From Microglena sp. YARC (Eukaryota; Chlorophyta; Chlorophyceae; Chlamydomonadales; Chlamydomonadaceae), in NCBI GenBank assembly GCA_022414725.1, contig CM039464.1:18009654-18073653 (forward strand): a stretch of 64,000 nucleotides of DNA, given 5' to 3'. Below, one piece after another: positions 12,801 through 26,552 of this stretch. The first letter of the stretch is position 1. The number at the start of each line of letters is the position of its first letter. The translations under genes were made by a program, and so were the position numbers. The notes below the pieces were generated by a model. That model was not told the origin of the DNA. It was given only the letters and a program-made list of their open reading frames with translations, and ran no database searches.

Positions 12801-15800
12801 TGAGATGGGTTGTGCTGTGGGTGTAGGTTTACTCAGTAAGGCAACCTCATCACGGCTAGTCCTAATGAGATGGGGTTGTGCGTGTGGGTGTAGGTTTACT
12901 CAGTATGGTCAGCTCAGCACGGCTAGTCCTAATGAGATGGGTTGTGCGTGTTGGGTGTAGGTTTTACTCAGTAAGGCTAGCTCATCACGTCTAGTCCTAA
13001 TGAGATGGGGTAGTGCGTGTGGGTGTAGGTTTACTCAATAATGCCTGGCTTCATCTCGGCTAGTCTCTAATGAGATGGGCATTGTGTGATGTGGGTGTAA
13101 TTTTACTTAGTAAGCCAGCTCATCACGGCTAGTCCTAATGAGATGGGGTTGTGTGTGTGGGTGTATGTTTACTCAGTAAGGCCAGCTCATCACGGAGCTA
13201 GTCCTAATGAGATGGGTTGTGCGTGTGGTGTAGATTTACTCAGTAAGGCAGCTTCTCACGGCTAGTCCTAATCATGAGATGGGATTGTGCGTGTGGGTGT
13301 AGGTTTACTCAGTAAGCGCCCAACCTCATCACGGCTAGTCCTTAAAAGATAGGGTTGTGGCGTGTGGGATGCTAGGTTTACTCAGTAAGGCCACCTCATC
13401 ACGGCTAGTCCTAATGGAGATGGGTGTGTGCGTGTTGGTGTAGGTTTACTCAGTTAAGGCAGCTCATCACGGCTAGTCCCTAATGAGATGGGGTTGTGCG
13501 TGTGGGTGTAGTTTACTCAGTAAGCCAGCTCATCACGGCTAGTCCTAAGGATATTAGGTTTCGTGCCTGTGGGACGTTAGTTTACTCAGTAAGGCAGCTC
13601 ATCACGGCTAGTCTAATGAGATGCGGTTGTGAATGGGTGGTAGTTTACTTCAGTAGGCCAGGCTCATCAGGCTAGTCCTAATGAGATGGGAGTTGTGCAG
13701 TGTGGGATGTAGGTTCTACTCAGTAAAGGCCAGCTCAGCATCCGGCTAGTCCCATGAGATTAGGTTAAATGCGTGTGGGATGTAAGGTTTACTCAGTAAG
13801 GCAGGCTCATCACGGCTAGTCCTAATGAGATGGGGTTGTGCGTTGTGGTGTAGGTTTACTCAGTAAAGCCACCTCATCACGGTAGTCTAATGAAGATGGG
13901 GTTGTGCGTGTGGGTGTAGGTTTAATCTCATAAGGCCATCAGCACGGCTGTCCTAATGCACGGCTATCCTAATGAGATAGGGTATGCGTGGTGGGATGGT
14001 AGGTTACTCAGTAAGGCCAGCTCATCACGGCTATCCTAACGAAGATGGGGTTGTGTGGGTGTGGTGTAGGTTTTACTTAGTAAGGCCAGGTATCACGGCT
14101 AATTCCTAATGAGATGGGGTTGTGTGTGTGGTGTATTTTACTCAGTAAGGCCAGCGACTGGCTAGTCTAATGAGATGGGTAGTGCGTGTGGGATGTAGGT
14201 TTACTCAGTAAGGCCAGTTCATCACGGCTAGTCTAATGAGATGGGGTCTGTGCGTGTGGGTGGTAGGTCATCACGCTACGGCTCCAGTACAGCCACTCAT
14301 CTACGAGATGGGGTTGTGCGTGTGGGTAAGTCCTAATGGTGATGGGTTGTGCATAGTTTAAAGGCCATGCGTGGTGTAGGTTTACTCCAGTAAGGCAGCG
14401 TCCTATGAAATGGTTGGTGCGTGTGGTGTAGGTTTTACTCAGTAAGGCCAGCTCAGCAGCGGCTAGTCCTAATGAGATGAGGGTTAATGCGTGTGGGGAT
14501 GTAAGGTTTACTCAGATAAGCCAGCTCATCACGGCTAGTCCCTAATGAGATGGGGTTGTTGCGTTTGTGTGGGTATGTCTTACTCAGTAAGCCAGCTTTA
14601 TCCTAATAAATAGGGTTGTGCGTTGTGGCGATGTTTACCAGTAAGCAGCTCATCACGGCTAGCCTAAGGAATGGCGTTGTGTGTGGGTGTGTTTACTTCA
14701 GTTAGGCCAGCTCATCACGGCTAGTCATAAATGAGATGGGTTGTGCTGTTGTGGCTGTAGGTTTACCAGTAAAGGCGCAGCTCATCACGGGCTAGTCCTA
14801 ATTGAAATGGGTTGTGCGTTGGGTATGTGGTTTTTTAACCAGTAAGGCACCTCAATCACGGCTAGTCCTAATGACGATAGGGTTAGTGCGTGTGGTGTAA
14901 AGGTTATACTTCAGTAAGGCCAGCTAATCACGGCTAGTCCGTAATGAGATGGGTGTGCGTGTGGGTGTAGGGCTTTACTTAGATAAGGCACCTTCACGGT
15001 CTAGCCTAAGGTGAGTGGGGTTGTGGCAGGTTTACTCATCACGGCATTATTCGTGTTTGGGGTGTAGGTTTAGTCTAATGAGATGGGGTTGGGCGTTGGT
15101 GGGTGTAGTTTTACTCATAAGTCATCACGGGTGCTATGTTACTCAGTAGGCGTCATCACGGCTAGTCCTAATGAGAGGGGTTTGTGCCTTGTGGGTAGGT
15201 TTACTCAGTAAGGCCAGTCATCACGGTAGTCCTAATCATGAGAATGGGGTTGCGTGATGGGTGTATGTTACTCTAGGCAGCTCAATCACGGCTAGCTAAT
15301 AAGATAATGGGTTGTGCGTCGTGGGGATGTAGGTTTTACTCAGTAAGGCCACATCGACGGCTAGCCTAAGGAGTGGGTTGTGTGTGTGGGTTACTCAGTA
15401 AGGCATGCTCATCACGGCTTAGTCCTAATAGATGGGTTGTGCGTGTAGGGTGTAAGATATAAGGCAGCTCAATCACGCTAGTCCTAATGAATGGGGTTGT
15501 TCTTGTGGAGTAGGTTTATCTCAGTAGAGTCACTATTACGGCTAGTCTAATGAGATGGGGTTGTGAGTGTGGTGTATGTTTACTTAGTAAGGCCAGCTCA
15601 TCAAACGGCTAGTCCTAATGAGATGGAAGTTGTGCGTGTGGGTGTAGGTTACTTAGTAAGGTCACCTCATCAAGCTAGTCCGTAAGTGAGATGGGTTGTG
15701 CGTGTGGGTTGTAGGTTTAACTCAGTAAGCACATCATCACGGTAGGTCCTAATGAGATGGGGTTGTGTCGTGTGGTGTAGTTAACTGTAGTAAGGCCGAG

Positions 15801-16475
15801 CTCATCACGGTAGTCCTACTGGATGGGGTTGTGCGTGTGGGGTAGGTTTTTAGTCAGTAAGCAAGCTCACACGGCTAGTCTATAGATGGGGTTGTGTGCG
15901 TGTGGTGTATGTTATGCAGTAATGGGCCAGTCTCATCAGGCTAGTCCTAAATGAGATGGGGTTTGCGACGTGGGTGTAGGTTTACTCAGTAAGGCAGCTT
16001 CACGCCTAGTCTAAATCATTGAGATGGTTGTGCGTGTGGGTGTAGTTTAAGCTCAGTAAGGCAGCTCATCAACGGCTAGTCCTAAGAGATTGGTTGTGCG
16101 TGTGGGTGTTGTTACTCAGTAAGGCCAGCTCATCAGCTAGTCTAAATAAGATAGGGTTGTGCGTGTGGGATGTAGGTTTACTGCAGTAGGCAACTCATCA
16201 GGCTAGTCTGAAATGAGATGGGGTGTGTTGTGGGTAGAGTTACTCATAAGGCCAGCTCATCAGCTAGTCACTAATCTGGAGATGGGGTATGTGCGTGTGG
16301 TGTATTTTACTCAGTAAGGCCACTCATCCGCTAGTCCTAATAGAGATAGGGTTGTGCGTGTGGGAGTAGGTTTACTCAGTAAGCAGCTCATCCGGCTTAG
16401 CCTAAGGAGATGGGTTGTGTGTGGGTTGATGTTACTCAGTAAAGGCAGCTCATCACGGCTAGTCTAATGAGATAG
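9858..16475. repeat. 67-bp satellite array, running into the assembly gap
   Basis: The monomer contains the landmarks CTCATCACGGCTAGTCCTAA, TGAGATGGGGTTGTGCGTGT and TTACTCAGTAAGGCCAG in that order, 67 bp in total. Roughly 90 copies run from about 10.19 kb to the gap. One monomer at 9858-9915 is separated from the rest by a GA-rich insert (about 9915-10190), and an A-run of 18 interrupts the array near 11851. Copies are most regular between about 10.8 and 12.7 kb and carry more one-base indels toward the gap. No coding potential. Confidence 0.95.
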
Positions 16476-17475
16476 NNNNNNNNNNNNNNNNNNNNNNNNN
16501 NNNNNNNNNNNNNNNNNNNNNNNNNNNNNNNNNNNNNNNNNNNNNNNNNNNNNNNNNNNNNNNNNNNNNNNNNNNNNNNNNNNNNNNNNNNNNNNNNNNN
16601 NNNNNNNNNNNNNNNNNNNNNNNNNNNNNNNNNNNNNNNNNNNNNNNNNNNNNNNNNNNNNNNNNNNNNNNNNNNNNNNNNNNNNNNNNNNNNNNNNNNN
16701 NNNNNNNNNNNNNNNNNNNNNNNNNNNNNNNNNNNNNNNNNNNNNNNNNNNNNNNNNNNNNNNNNNNNNNNNNNNNNNNNNNNNNNNNNNNNNNNNNNNN
16801 NNNNNNNNNNNNNNNNNNNNNNNNNNNNNNNNNNNNNNNNNNNNNNNNNNNNNNNNNNNNNNNNNNNNNNNNNNNNNNNNNNNNNNNNNNNNNNNNNNNN
16901 NNNNNNNNNNNNNNNNNNNNNNNNNNNNNNNNNNNNNNNNNNNNNNNNNNNNNNNNNNNNNNNNNNNNNNNNNNNNNNNNNNNNNNNNNNNNNNNNNNNN
17001 NNNNNNNNNNNNNNNNNNNNNNNNNNNNNNNNNNNNNNNNNNNNNNNNNNNNNNNNNNNNNNNNNNNNNNNNNNNNNNNNNNNNNNNNNNNNNNNNNNNN
17101 NNNNNNNNNNNNNNNNNNNNNNNNNNNNNNNNNNNNNNNNNNNNNNNNNNNNNNNNNNNNNNNNNNNNNNNNNNNNNNNNNNNNNNNNNNNNNNNNNNNN
17201 NNNNNNNNNNNNNNNNNNNNNNNNNNNNNNNNNNNNNNNNNNNNNNNNNNNNNNNNNNNNNNNNNNNNNNNNNNNNNNNNNNNNNNNNNNNNNNNNNNNN
17301 NNNNNNNNNNNNNNNNNNNNNNNNNNNNNNNNNNNNNNNNNNNNNNNNNNNNNNNNNNNNNNNNNNNNNNNNNNNNNNNNNNNNNNNNNNNNNNNNNNNN
17401 NNNNNNNNNNNNNNNNNNNNNNNNNNNNNNNNNNNNNNNNNNNNNNNNNNNNNNNNNNNNNNNNNNNNNNNNNNN
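16476..17475. other. Assembly gap, exactly 1000 N
   Basis: The run is exactly 1000 N, a conventional scaffold placeholder, so the true distance is unknown. It separates the satellite on the left from the virus-like block on the right. Their physical linkage therefore depends on scaffolding, not on continuous sequence. Confidence 1.
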
Positions 17476-19270
17476 CCCCTGACCGCATGTACGATCACGT
17501 GTTACATCGATTTTAACGCCGGTAGTCCACGACGCTCTTTCAAGGTTTCCCAACACCACACCGGCAAGGTCGTCCAACATTCGATGGATCGACTTGAATA
17601 TCTTGTTGTTGTCCCGTCCAGCCAAGTTGTTGTTCGTCTCTGTAGATTGGCACCGCTCCTCTAGCCGAAGATGCAGCAACAGCGGAATCGTAGGTTTGTG
17701 CACGAATTGACACAGCGGACGGACACTGTGATGGAGAGACGAACAACCACCCCCAGAACCGAATGAAACGTACCTGGACCGTGCCACATATCTCCTCCAC
17801 CCCCTTAATTGCACCAACCTTCGCCGCGGTTTCCCAAGGGTCTCTGAGCGTTTTTCGCTGCACATGGCCCTTCTTGTCAAGGTGTTCTGGTCCACCGACC
17901 TCGAGTCAGCGCGGAGGGTGAGAGAAGATCGTCCGGCATATCACCGGCCTCGTACAGGGGATTCGCAATCGCTTATTTCCGTGCTTGTGCACGGAATTGG
18001 ACGCGGACCTCATCCCTAATTTCGCTTGCTCCTCCTCATTGGAACTCGATTGAGTTGTACCCTGAGATCCCGGTGGTTGTGGAGGTGACTGCATCCTTAA
18101 ACGTGCGATCGCTCCGCACTCAGCTGAGAGCGGCAACCATAAACGTCCGTATGACTTCGTCGTAATCTGTCTACTTGCTTTGGAAACGACTTTATCCTTT
18201 CTTCTGACCGGACTTCATCTCAAAACGAATGGATTGAGGCATACTGCTGTCCACTTGTACCACTCATTAGCTGGAGGAGGACACGGGTCTAATGCGCGCA
18301 CCTCTCCCCCCCCTTGGCTAGATCTCGGAGGACCTGACGATTACGGAAGGCATTTCGTTGGATGCTCTACGCTCGGTTAGTCAAGCTATAGCAGCAGAAC
18401 TGAGCGACCAGGCTCGCCGCGCGAGGAGGATTGGCTTGGTACAATGAGCATGTGCGCCGAGCAACGTACACGCAAATGCAAAGAGAAACCGGTACTAGTA
18501 GCAAGTAATTACTTAATGCGTTAAGTTATGCTGCGATGCATATGCATGGTAGGGGGATATAGGTACCCTTTGGAGGAATCCGGAGAGCCAGCATTCGTCG
18601 AACTTCGTTCACCACGCCGCATGCGATGTTCTTTGGCGTCGACGATACTACAACGCCTATTGTGGGCGGAAGGCAGCTGGTTCCGCTGCGCGGATCTCGA
18701 AGCCGCGATGGGTTCTTGGCGGGACTTGCGTGGACACTGCTTACCTTGGTGACCAGAAGCTGCTATAGTGTGGGTTGACGTACCCGTATGATTACGCGCC
18801 TCGCGCACTTGACATCCAACACTTTCTGAGCGAGTCGACACGGCATATCATCCGAGGAACTCGATGACCACTTCTCTACATTGACCGCACACTAGAGCGT
18901 TTCGTATCCCGTGTGACAAGGCGGCTTATACATATGGGATTGACGCCTCGGTTTTGATAGGGATCAACTATTTCTTCTTCCTCATTTTCTTACCGTCTCG
19001 CCCCTTGGCGTCCGCGGTGGACGTTATGTGTTCGGACGCGTCACCCGATCCGACGACGTGCGCGTTCATGTTCCGTCCAGTACCGGTTGCGTTACGTATT
19101 TACGGGAGCGGACGTGGAGTGCCATGGCAATAATTCCGCATGGGGACCTGACGTCCATCGGGAATGTCATCGTTAGGGCATCGCTGAATGTAGTAGAAGT
19201 AGACGGAAACCGCATGCAGTAGAACGGAAACCGCATGCATAGACGGACACCGCATTTGATGAGCAAGATT
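17476..19270. other. No recognisable gene; fragmented short frames
   Basis: Frames on both strands are short and none matches a family I recognise. A minus-strand frame at 18136-17906 contains HKHGNKRLR, reminiscent of the HPGNKRFR word of DUF6824-type proteins of stramenopiles, but the match is too short to rely on. A short repeated word (ACGGAAACCGCATGCA) occurs near 19200-19250. Confidence 0.4.
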
Positions 19271-19277
19271 CGTCCTC

Positions 19278-19284
19278 TATAAAT
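19278..19284 (+). promoter_or_regulatory. TATA-like box upstream of a short ORF
   Basis: TATAAAT sits 37 bases before an ATG at 19321. The spacing resembles that of TATA-like elements before 39608 and, on the minus strand, before 42796 and 45748. Confidence 0.35.
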
Positions 19285-19320
19285 TCCCGATACCTAGTCA
19301 TTTATTTACAACAATCAATC

Positions 19321-19458
19321 ATGTTAACAAACACAAGATACCTGCAACAAATGATTGGGGATACAAATGGTCTCTATCATTCCCGTCGTACTGTCAACAG
19401 ACAATCGTCTATCGCAATAAGACCAAACCGGGGACAACGAACTAAACCAGTGTCGTGA
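19321..19458 (+). CDS. Short hypothetical ORF (45 codons)
   Basis: ATG at 19321, TGA at 19456-19458, with a TATA-like box upstream. The product is basic and has no recognisable domain. It may be the start of a longer gene broken by frameshifts, because open frames continue in other phases up to 20319. Confidence is low since length alone gives little support. Confidence 0.25.
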   Translation: MLTNTRYLQQMIGDTNGLYHSRRTVNRQSSIAIRPNRGQRTKPVS

Positions 19459-19686
19459 CACGAAGGACCCTTGCGCATTGGTTTTTTCCATTGGCTGTTG
19501 AGCGTCATCATTCCCAGTCATCCCCTCCGACAGAGTCCCATGTTGAGGGACATCGTGACTAGCAATTCGTATGCAGTTTGGTGAAGTGCGGAGCCGCCAT
19601 TCGTGGATTTGCTGCTTGCGAAGGTCATAAATCTTTGTCCAAGTCGTCAATCTTTTGTGGTAACAACTTTATTGAGGCTGATGTGA

Positions 19687-20319
19687 TTGCGATTAGAAAC
19701 CAACCTCTCTTGTCACATCTGTTCAGACTCTAGTGACGTACCCAACGTCCTATGTAATGGATGTTGCTTGAAGTTCAGGAAGAAGATGCTGTCGTACACG
19801 ATTCTTGAACACGAACATAAAACGAGTGATGAAATGATCGGGAGGAATGTGCAAGAGACTAGTGTCTATGCGGTCTGCAAAGAAAGAGGTCGAAGGCCCT
19901 TTGCATTCACAATGTAGCCACGTTGCTACGGAATCGATGACCGACAACGCAGAGTGCCGTACAAGGCTCTAATGGAGGACAGAAAAACGGATACAAGGAA
20001 CTCTGTGGTGCCTCCGTTCCGGCAATCCGTTTACAAGGCCAGCCTTGCTATTTGGGGACCGTCCATGCGTTTACAAAAAAAGATAACCCTCCGCCAAAGT
20101 GACCTCCCAGATAACAGCAGAGGACCAGTCTCCCTTCAAAGAAGTTCCAGAGACGCCAAAAACTCATATGCTTTGGTACTTGAGCAGGTAATAAACAACG
20201 ATCGACTTGCAAACCGTAGTAGCACATACAATGTGTGGTATCAAGCCTCCCGGATGATTTTTTACTTGGTTTCGAAACACATGTCTGGATCGGAATTTGA
20301 ATTCCTCTTCTGGTGCTGA
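19687..20319 (+). pseudogene. Possible broken gene with a paired-cysteine motif
   Basis: Two consecutive open frames, 19687-19917 and 19954-20319, lie in the same orientation and might be one interrupted gene. The first contains CHIC, then CNGCC about 14 residues later, a spacing that could bind zinc. The second is basic with no motif I recognise. Neither begins at a convincing ATG. I cannot assign a function. Confidence 0.25.
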
Positions 20320-20345
20320 TATATCAGGCTAGCGATCGTTCTTGG

Positions 20346-20400
20346 AGCTCTAAATTTAGCAGACATTTCAAAAAATTCCTCGGGAAGGCTGGACGCCCAT
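20346..20400 (-). repeat. Truncated MITE (one terminal inverted repeat plus inner sequence)
   Basis: Read on the minus strand, this gives ATGGGCGTCCAGCC, then AATTTTTTGAAATGTCTGCT and TAAATTTAGAGCT. These match the left half of the intact MITE at 32511-32676. A TA follows its outer end. The other half is missing. Confidence 0.7.
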
Positions 20401-22682
<2,282 letters not shown>

Positions 22683-22730
22683 TGGCATAGCGGGTCGTTC
22701 CGGGAGGCTTCTAAAATATGAGACAGAACA

Positions 22731-22945
22731 TGAAGTTGCGGTGCTCTCAAGCGTTTTATGACTTGGTGACTACTTATGTACTCCCTTAGAACTATCGCGG
22801 CGCTGATAGCTTCCCCATAGTGATAGCTTCCATAGTGATAGCTTTCCCGTAGAACTGAGTCATCATTTAGTGACTCAGTGTCAGCTTTTCCTATTGACTG
22901 CCTGTCTCTCTGTGTCTTATCCCGGTCCCTCTCCCATGACATGTC
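22731..22945 (+). mobile_element. Copia LTR fragment inside the virus-like block
   Basis: Starting with TG at 22731, the sequence matches the reverse complement of the LTR that ends at 6235. The words GCGGTGCTCTC, GACTTGGTGACTACTTATGT and CTCCCTTAGAACTATCG are shared. The middle has a local triplication of GATAGCTTCC-like words. No retrotransposon coding sequence follows, so it is a solo or truncated LTR. It lies between the poly(C) tract and the transposase remnant and could have removed the left end of that element. Confidence 0.8.
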
Positions 22946-23030
22946 CTGTGTTGACACCCTCAGACGGTGAATAATGTACAGTCAGATCGGTCAATAATGT
23001 TAGCAGTTATATTGATAAATTAAAATCTCT

Positions 23031-23888
23031 ATGTACAACTTGGACAGACGGTCGATTGTTGTACACATGTACACATTGCTGCAAAGTTTGAGGAGAGTGG
23101 CTATACTTGCGAATGTAAGCCACATGACAGTCTCGAGGTGGATCTCAACCCCACTAAAAAAGTGTACACAAACGGAATAAACCTACCCAAAATCGGATGT
23201 GGTCATAGAGTTTCTTAAAGGCGTCATTAAAAATAGATCCATTCGCATCTCTTTCTGGTCTTCGTCATAAGGTAAAGGATGCATTCGATTTGAGGTATCA
23301 AAGAGTTGATTCGCGTTGTGATAAAAAGGCTTTGGGCTCACAAAGAAAAAAGCAAAGTTCTTCTCCATGGCCTGATAACTTATATGAGAAACCACGTCAT
23401 TCATAAGCCAAAGGGAACGGTTAAAAGAGGAAGGGAGGAATTTTTGTATCGATCGACGAAACTTCATTTGGAAGACATACGAAAGACGTGTTTGGCTACT
23501 CACCAAAGGGAGAGATACTGGTTGTACCGAGGTTGAGACTAGGGGTGACGACAATGTCGGCACTTTGTCTTATTTCAACAGGCAAAGGAGACATTTATTT
23601 TAACTCAGGGCAAGGTCTTTCAACACGCATACTTTTTGTTGAGTTTTTAGATTAAAAAATTGGACTGTCCAACTGACACAGTAATTATACTATGACAACG
23701 TGCGTTTCACCACTCCAAGAAGGTCAAAACACTTGCAGCTTCACAAGGGGGTGGGAGCTCCTATACACTCCTCCCTACTCACCTTGGTTCAACCCAATAG
23801 AAGGGGTGTTCTCATCGTCAAACGCGATTTCTATAAAAGCCAAGATGTGTATAAGGGCTTTGAGTTTCTGTTAAAGAGAAACACGTAG
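23031..23888 (+). pseudogene. IS630/Tc1/mariner-type DDE transposase, broken
   Basis: The remnant spans about 286 codons from an ATG at 23031 to TAG at 23886-23888, in several frames with internal stops. The N-terminal part holds a helix-turn-helix-like stretch ending VSHMTVSRWI. The RNase H-fold catalytic triad is visible: Asp in SIDETSF (23455-23457), Asp in DNVRFHHS (23694-23696), and Glu in NPIEGVFS (23800-23802), preceded by the typical YTPPYSPWF. Allowing for one inserted base in a G-run, the second Asp and the Glu are 34 residues apart, the DD34E spacing of this superfamily. Such enzymes cut and paste at TA dinucleotides. It directly precedes a Fanzor remnant on the same strand and probably belongs to the same element. 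Confidence 0.85.
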
Positions 23889-23950
23889 AGGCTTTTTTTC
23901 GAAAGTCATTAAATACAATTTCTGGACCTTGATACAAGGAAATAGCGACA

Positions 23951-26037
23951 TTGGATACTAAATGGAGACGGATAGTCAATAAGAGCCTCCGGACAAGCGT
24001 ACGCGACCGGACCGGGCGTCCAAAATTAAGGACAGGAGAAACGGCGAGGAAGAACGTGGTAAAGTGTACACTGAGTCGGATCATAGCGGATAAGGACAAC
24101 AAGGACGTTATCATCAAGGTGATTAAGGAGGGGTCGACAGCGTATCCAAGAGGACTTATCTTGCCGGTGTTGCGGTGAACCGGATATTAAAAGAAGTCTT
24201 CGAAGGGGTACCAGATGCGCAACTTCACACTGTAAGTGTCCCTAGCGTCGACCAGAACTTCATTCGGGCAGCTTATGGTGGGTCGAGACAGGCGAACATT
24301 GGAGACGAGAGACGCCACAGTCGAAAGGTTCTTTCACAACAACTATTTGGTTTAGGGAGAAGATTGAGGGGCGCGAGGTAATTTGTGAAAAAGAAGAAAC
24401 AATATGTGAGTGCCATCGCTCGCTACGATGGCGATCGAAACCTGTACAGCCACGCGTCGAAGAAGTACCTGACCAACTTCAATAACCACTACAGAGTCCA
24501 TCTCTCCACATGGATCAAGAAGTTCGTTTACTCGAAGGAAAACAGGATCTTGGCCAAGGAGTTCAAAGATGAGCACGGCATTGACGAGACCGTATTCCAA
24601 CGGATACCTCCTCTACGATATCCACTCTGGGGAGTAAAGGAAGACCTCATAGCGATACATTCGCTCCTACCGGAGCGAACAAAGATGGTTGCTTAAGATT
24701 CAGCACTCGATCATCGGACGGGACGAGATTCAACCGACAGTGGCTCAAGAGCGTTTCCAAACAGCGCCAGATGATCCGGTACATAACGTCTTTATTAATC
24801 GATTACCTCGAGGCCACAGAGGACGAGGGCTACGGCCAAGCTGGTCAACATCGCTTCCCATCCCAACAGTCCAAGCACTCCTTCATCACGATAGACCGAC
24901 GGCCTATTGGGCGTCCTCAAGGACGTGGGTCTCGTCGAGAGTCTCGAAAAGACGCTGACGAACAAGGAGCACTGGAGTCGGTCTTCGATGTGGAAAAACA
25001 TCCGTTTCTACTGGGAAAGGGTGTGTTTACGTGCACCATAGACACCGACGGCGTAATGGCTTGTACCCACTTTCTTAGGGCCGAGAAAGAAAAAGATTTC
25101 AATCAAGGACGACGGAACGGCGATTAAGAAGCAGGACCAATACTCTCCGCGAAGTTTTCCGAGTCCGACCCCAATGTGGTGGTCGTTGCAAACGACCCTG
25201 GCCGCTGCAACATTGCTTTTTGACTTGGAAGAAAAATAAGGTCGAAGAAAAAGATAAGGGGGGTAGGAAGAGGAAGAGGCACTGCGAGTTCGGGAGCAAG
25301 AGACTCACGCGGGAGCGGTACTACGTTGAGAGCGGGGTCTTCAATCTAGAGGTCCTACCAAGAAGTGGTTGTCTAACATCCAGGACTGCCTTGACGACCT
25401 GAAGGACAACAGTCCCAAGCGCACATCTCTAGAGTCGTTTGACGCTTACGTGACTGTAATGGTCAACCATTGGGATTCTCGATGGGGGAGATGTCCAAGT
25501 CGCGGTGGGGCGCGCAGCGCCTGCGGCTCTACGGTGGCAAGAAACGTGTCTTAAGCACGCTTCTTCAACGAGGTCCAGGCGGATGTCGGTGAGAGGAAAA
25601 CAATTGTCATCGCATACGGTTCTTCTAAGTTTGCCCTGGTGGCAAGGGTGAACTTTCTGTCCCTACAACGAGCGCGTTCAATGCGTTTAGCGACCGTTTC
25701 AAAAGGGGCGAGTTGCCGTCATTGACGAATTCCGTACCACAAAGATCTGGCACCAAGGGACAGCACCACCGTCCTCCAGAGTGTGCAGTCCGAAAAAGAA
25801 GGGCGCACGGTTCGAGGCTTGCTATGGTGCAGTTCCACCATGGAGAACAGCAAGTTGTTTGTAAACCGTGACCTAAATGCAGCCATTAACATCCACAATT
25901 GCTTTACAATGTACCCAACCCGCCCCGGAATTCTTGCGAGGCCAAAGAAATATTGCAAACTGGAAGTTGTGGTAGGACGCACAATTGATTACAAGCTGAC
26001 AGGTTCTTTACAGAACGCAGTGTCGAGCGAAGTGTAG
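23951..26037 (+). pseudogene. Fanzor (TnpB-like RNA-guided nuclease), broken
   Basis: The frames read in order like a Fanzor protein, the eukaryotic and giant-virus relative of IS200/IS605 TnpB. An N-terminal helical region includes VNRILKEVFE, followed by KKYLTNFNNHYRVHLSTWIK near 24460. Then come FLLGKGVFTCTIDTDG and HFLR near 25010-25080, RuvC-I as VVVANDPGRCNIAF (Asp at 25194-25196), LTRERYYVESG near 25310, AYGSSKFA near 25615 and DEFRTTKIWH near 25725. RuvC-III is NRDLNAAINIH with Asp at 25870-25872, and WCSS just before it is what remains of the zinc-finger Cys pair. At least six frame changes plus in-frame stops make it inactive as read. The start is not clear. It lies 60 bases after the transposase and ends 100 bases before a terminal inverted repeat. 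Confidence 0.85.
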
Positions 26038-26134
26038 AAGATAAACACATACAAGAGGATTTTGGGGGACTCGGCATATTATGTAACATAATTCCCTTGT
26101 CCGAGTTTAAACGGTGTCAGGGTGACAAGATTTT

Positions 26135-26165
26135 AAAAAATCCGCCGGGAGGAAGGAACGCCCAT
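26135..26165 (-). repeat. Terminal inverted repeat after the Fanzor gene
   Basis: On the minus strand this reads ATGGGCGTTCCTTCCTCCCG followed by GCGGATTTTTT. It is nearly identical to the outer 30 bases of the intact MITE at 32511-32676. It is oriented as a right-hand element end, 98 bases downstream of the Fanzor stop. I found no matching left-hand end upstream of the transposase. Confidence 0.75.
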
Positions 26166-26189
26166 TTTAATGTGTCCCACAATTTGTGT

Positions 26190-26420
26190 CTCCGACTGTA
26201 CAGTCAAAGGAATACTAAAATGAAACCGCTTTGTGTACGGCACACCTTACGGTGTAACCTAATGGTGTAGAAATCCACGGGGCAGTGGAACACCAATACC
26301 ATAATATAATCAACAAATTGCAAGAGAATATCGTGGTTCTTTTTTAGATCACGGCTCTCCATCCTGCAGACTCCGTATCGTTATTTTGTCGGTACTTTCG
26401 AGAGTGTCCATTGAAGCGTT
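26190..26420. repeat. Dispersed repeat shared with 37119-37215 and 39430
   Basis: The words CAGTCAAAGGAATACTAAAA, TGAAACCGCTT and AGAGAATATCGTGGTTCTTT, then CTCCATCCTGCAGACTCCGT, are shared with 37119-37213. This copy has about 80 extra bases in the middle (26239-26318). The end, CGAGAGTGTCCATTGAAG, recurs near 39438. No gene is supported here. Confidence 0.65.
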
Positions 26421-26552
26421 GTCCTTGTACAGTTTTTTTGGTATGTTTCAGTTTTTTTTTATGTTCCGTTTAAGTTTATTACGGAACCTTCCTATGCTGG
26501 AAGCAGGAATAATTGCAAAACTGAATTTCAAAAATTCATAGTCCCTTTTTTA

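Noticed and set aside
9858..16475. CRISPR-like array
   Set aside because: The repeat is contiguous 67-bp satellite without unique spacers, and the context is eukaryotic.
16436..17895. Long open frames of up to 478 codons crossing 16476-17475
   Set aside because: They consist mainly of unknown residues from the N gap and have no meaning.
17906..18136. DUF6824-type protein based on HKHGNKRLR
   Set aside because: Only one short word matches, and the frame breaks directly after it.
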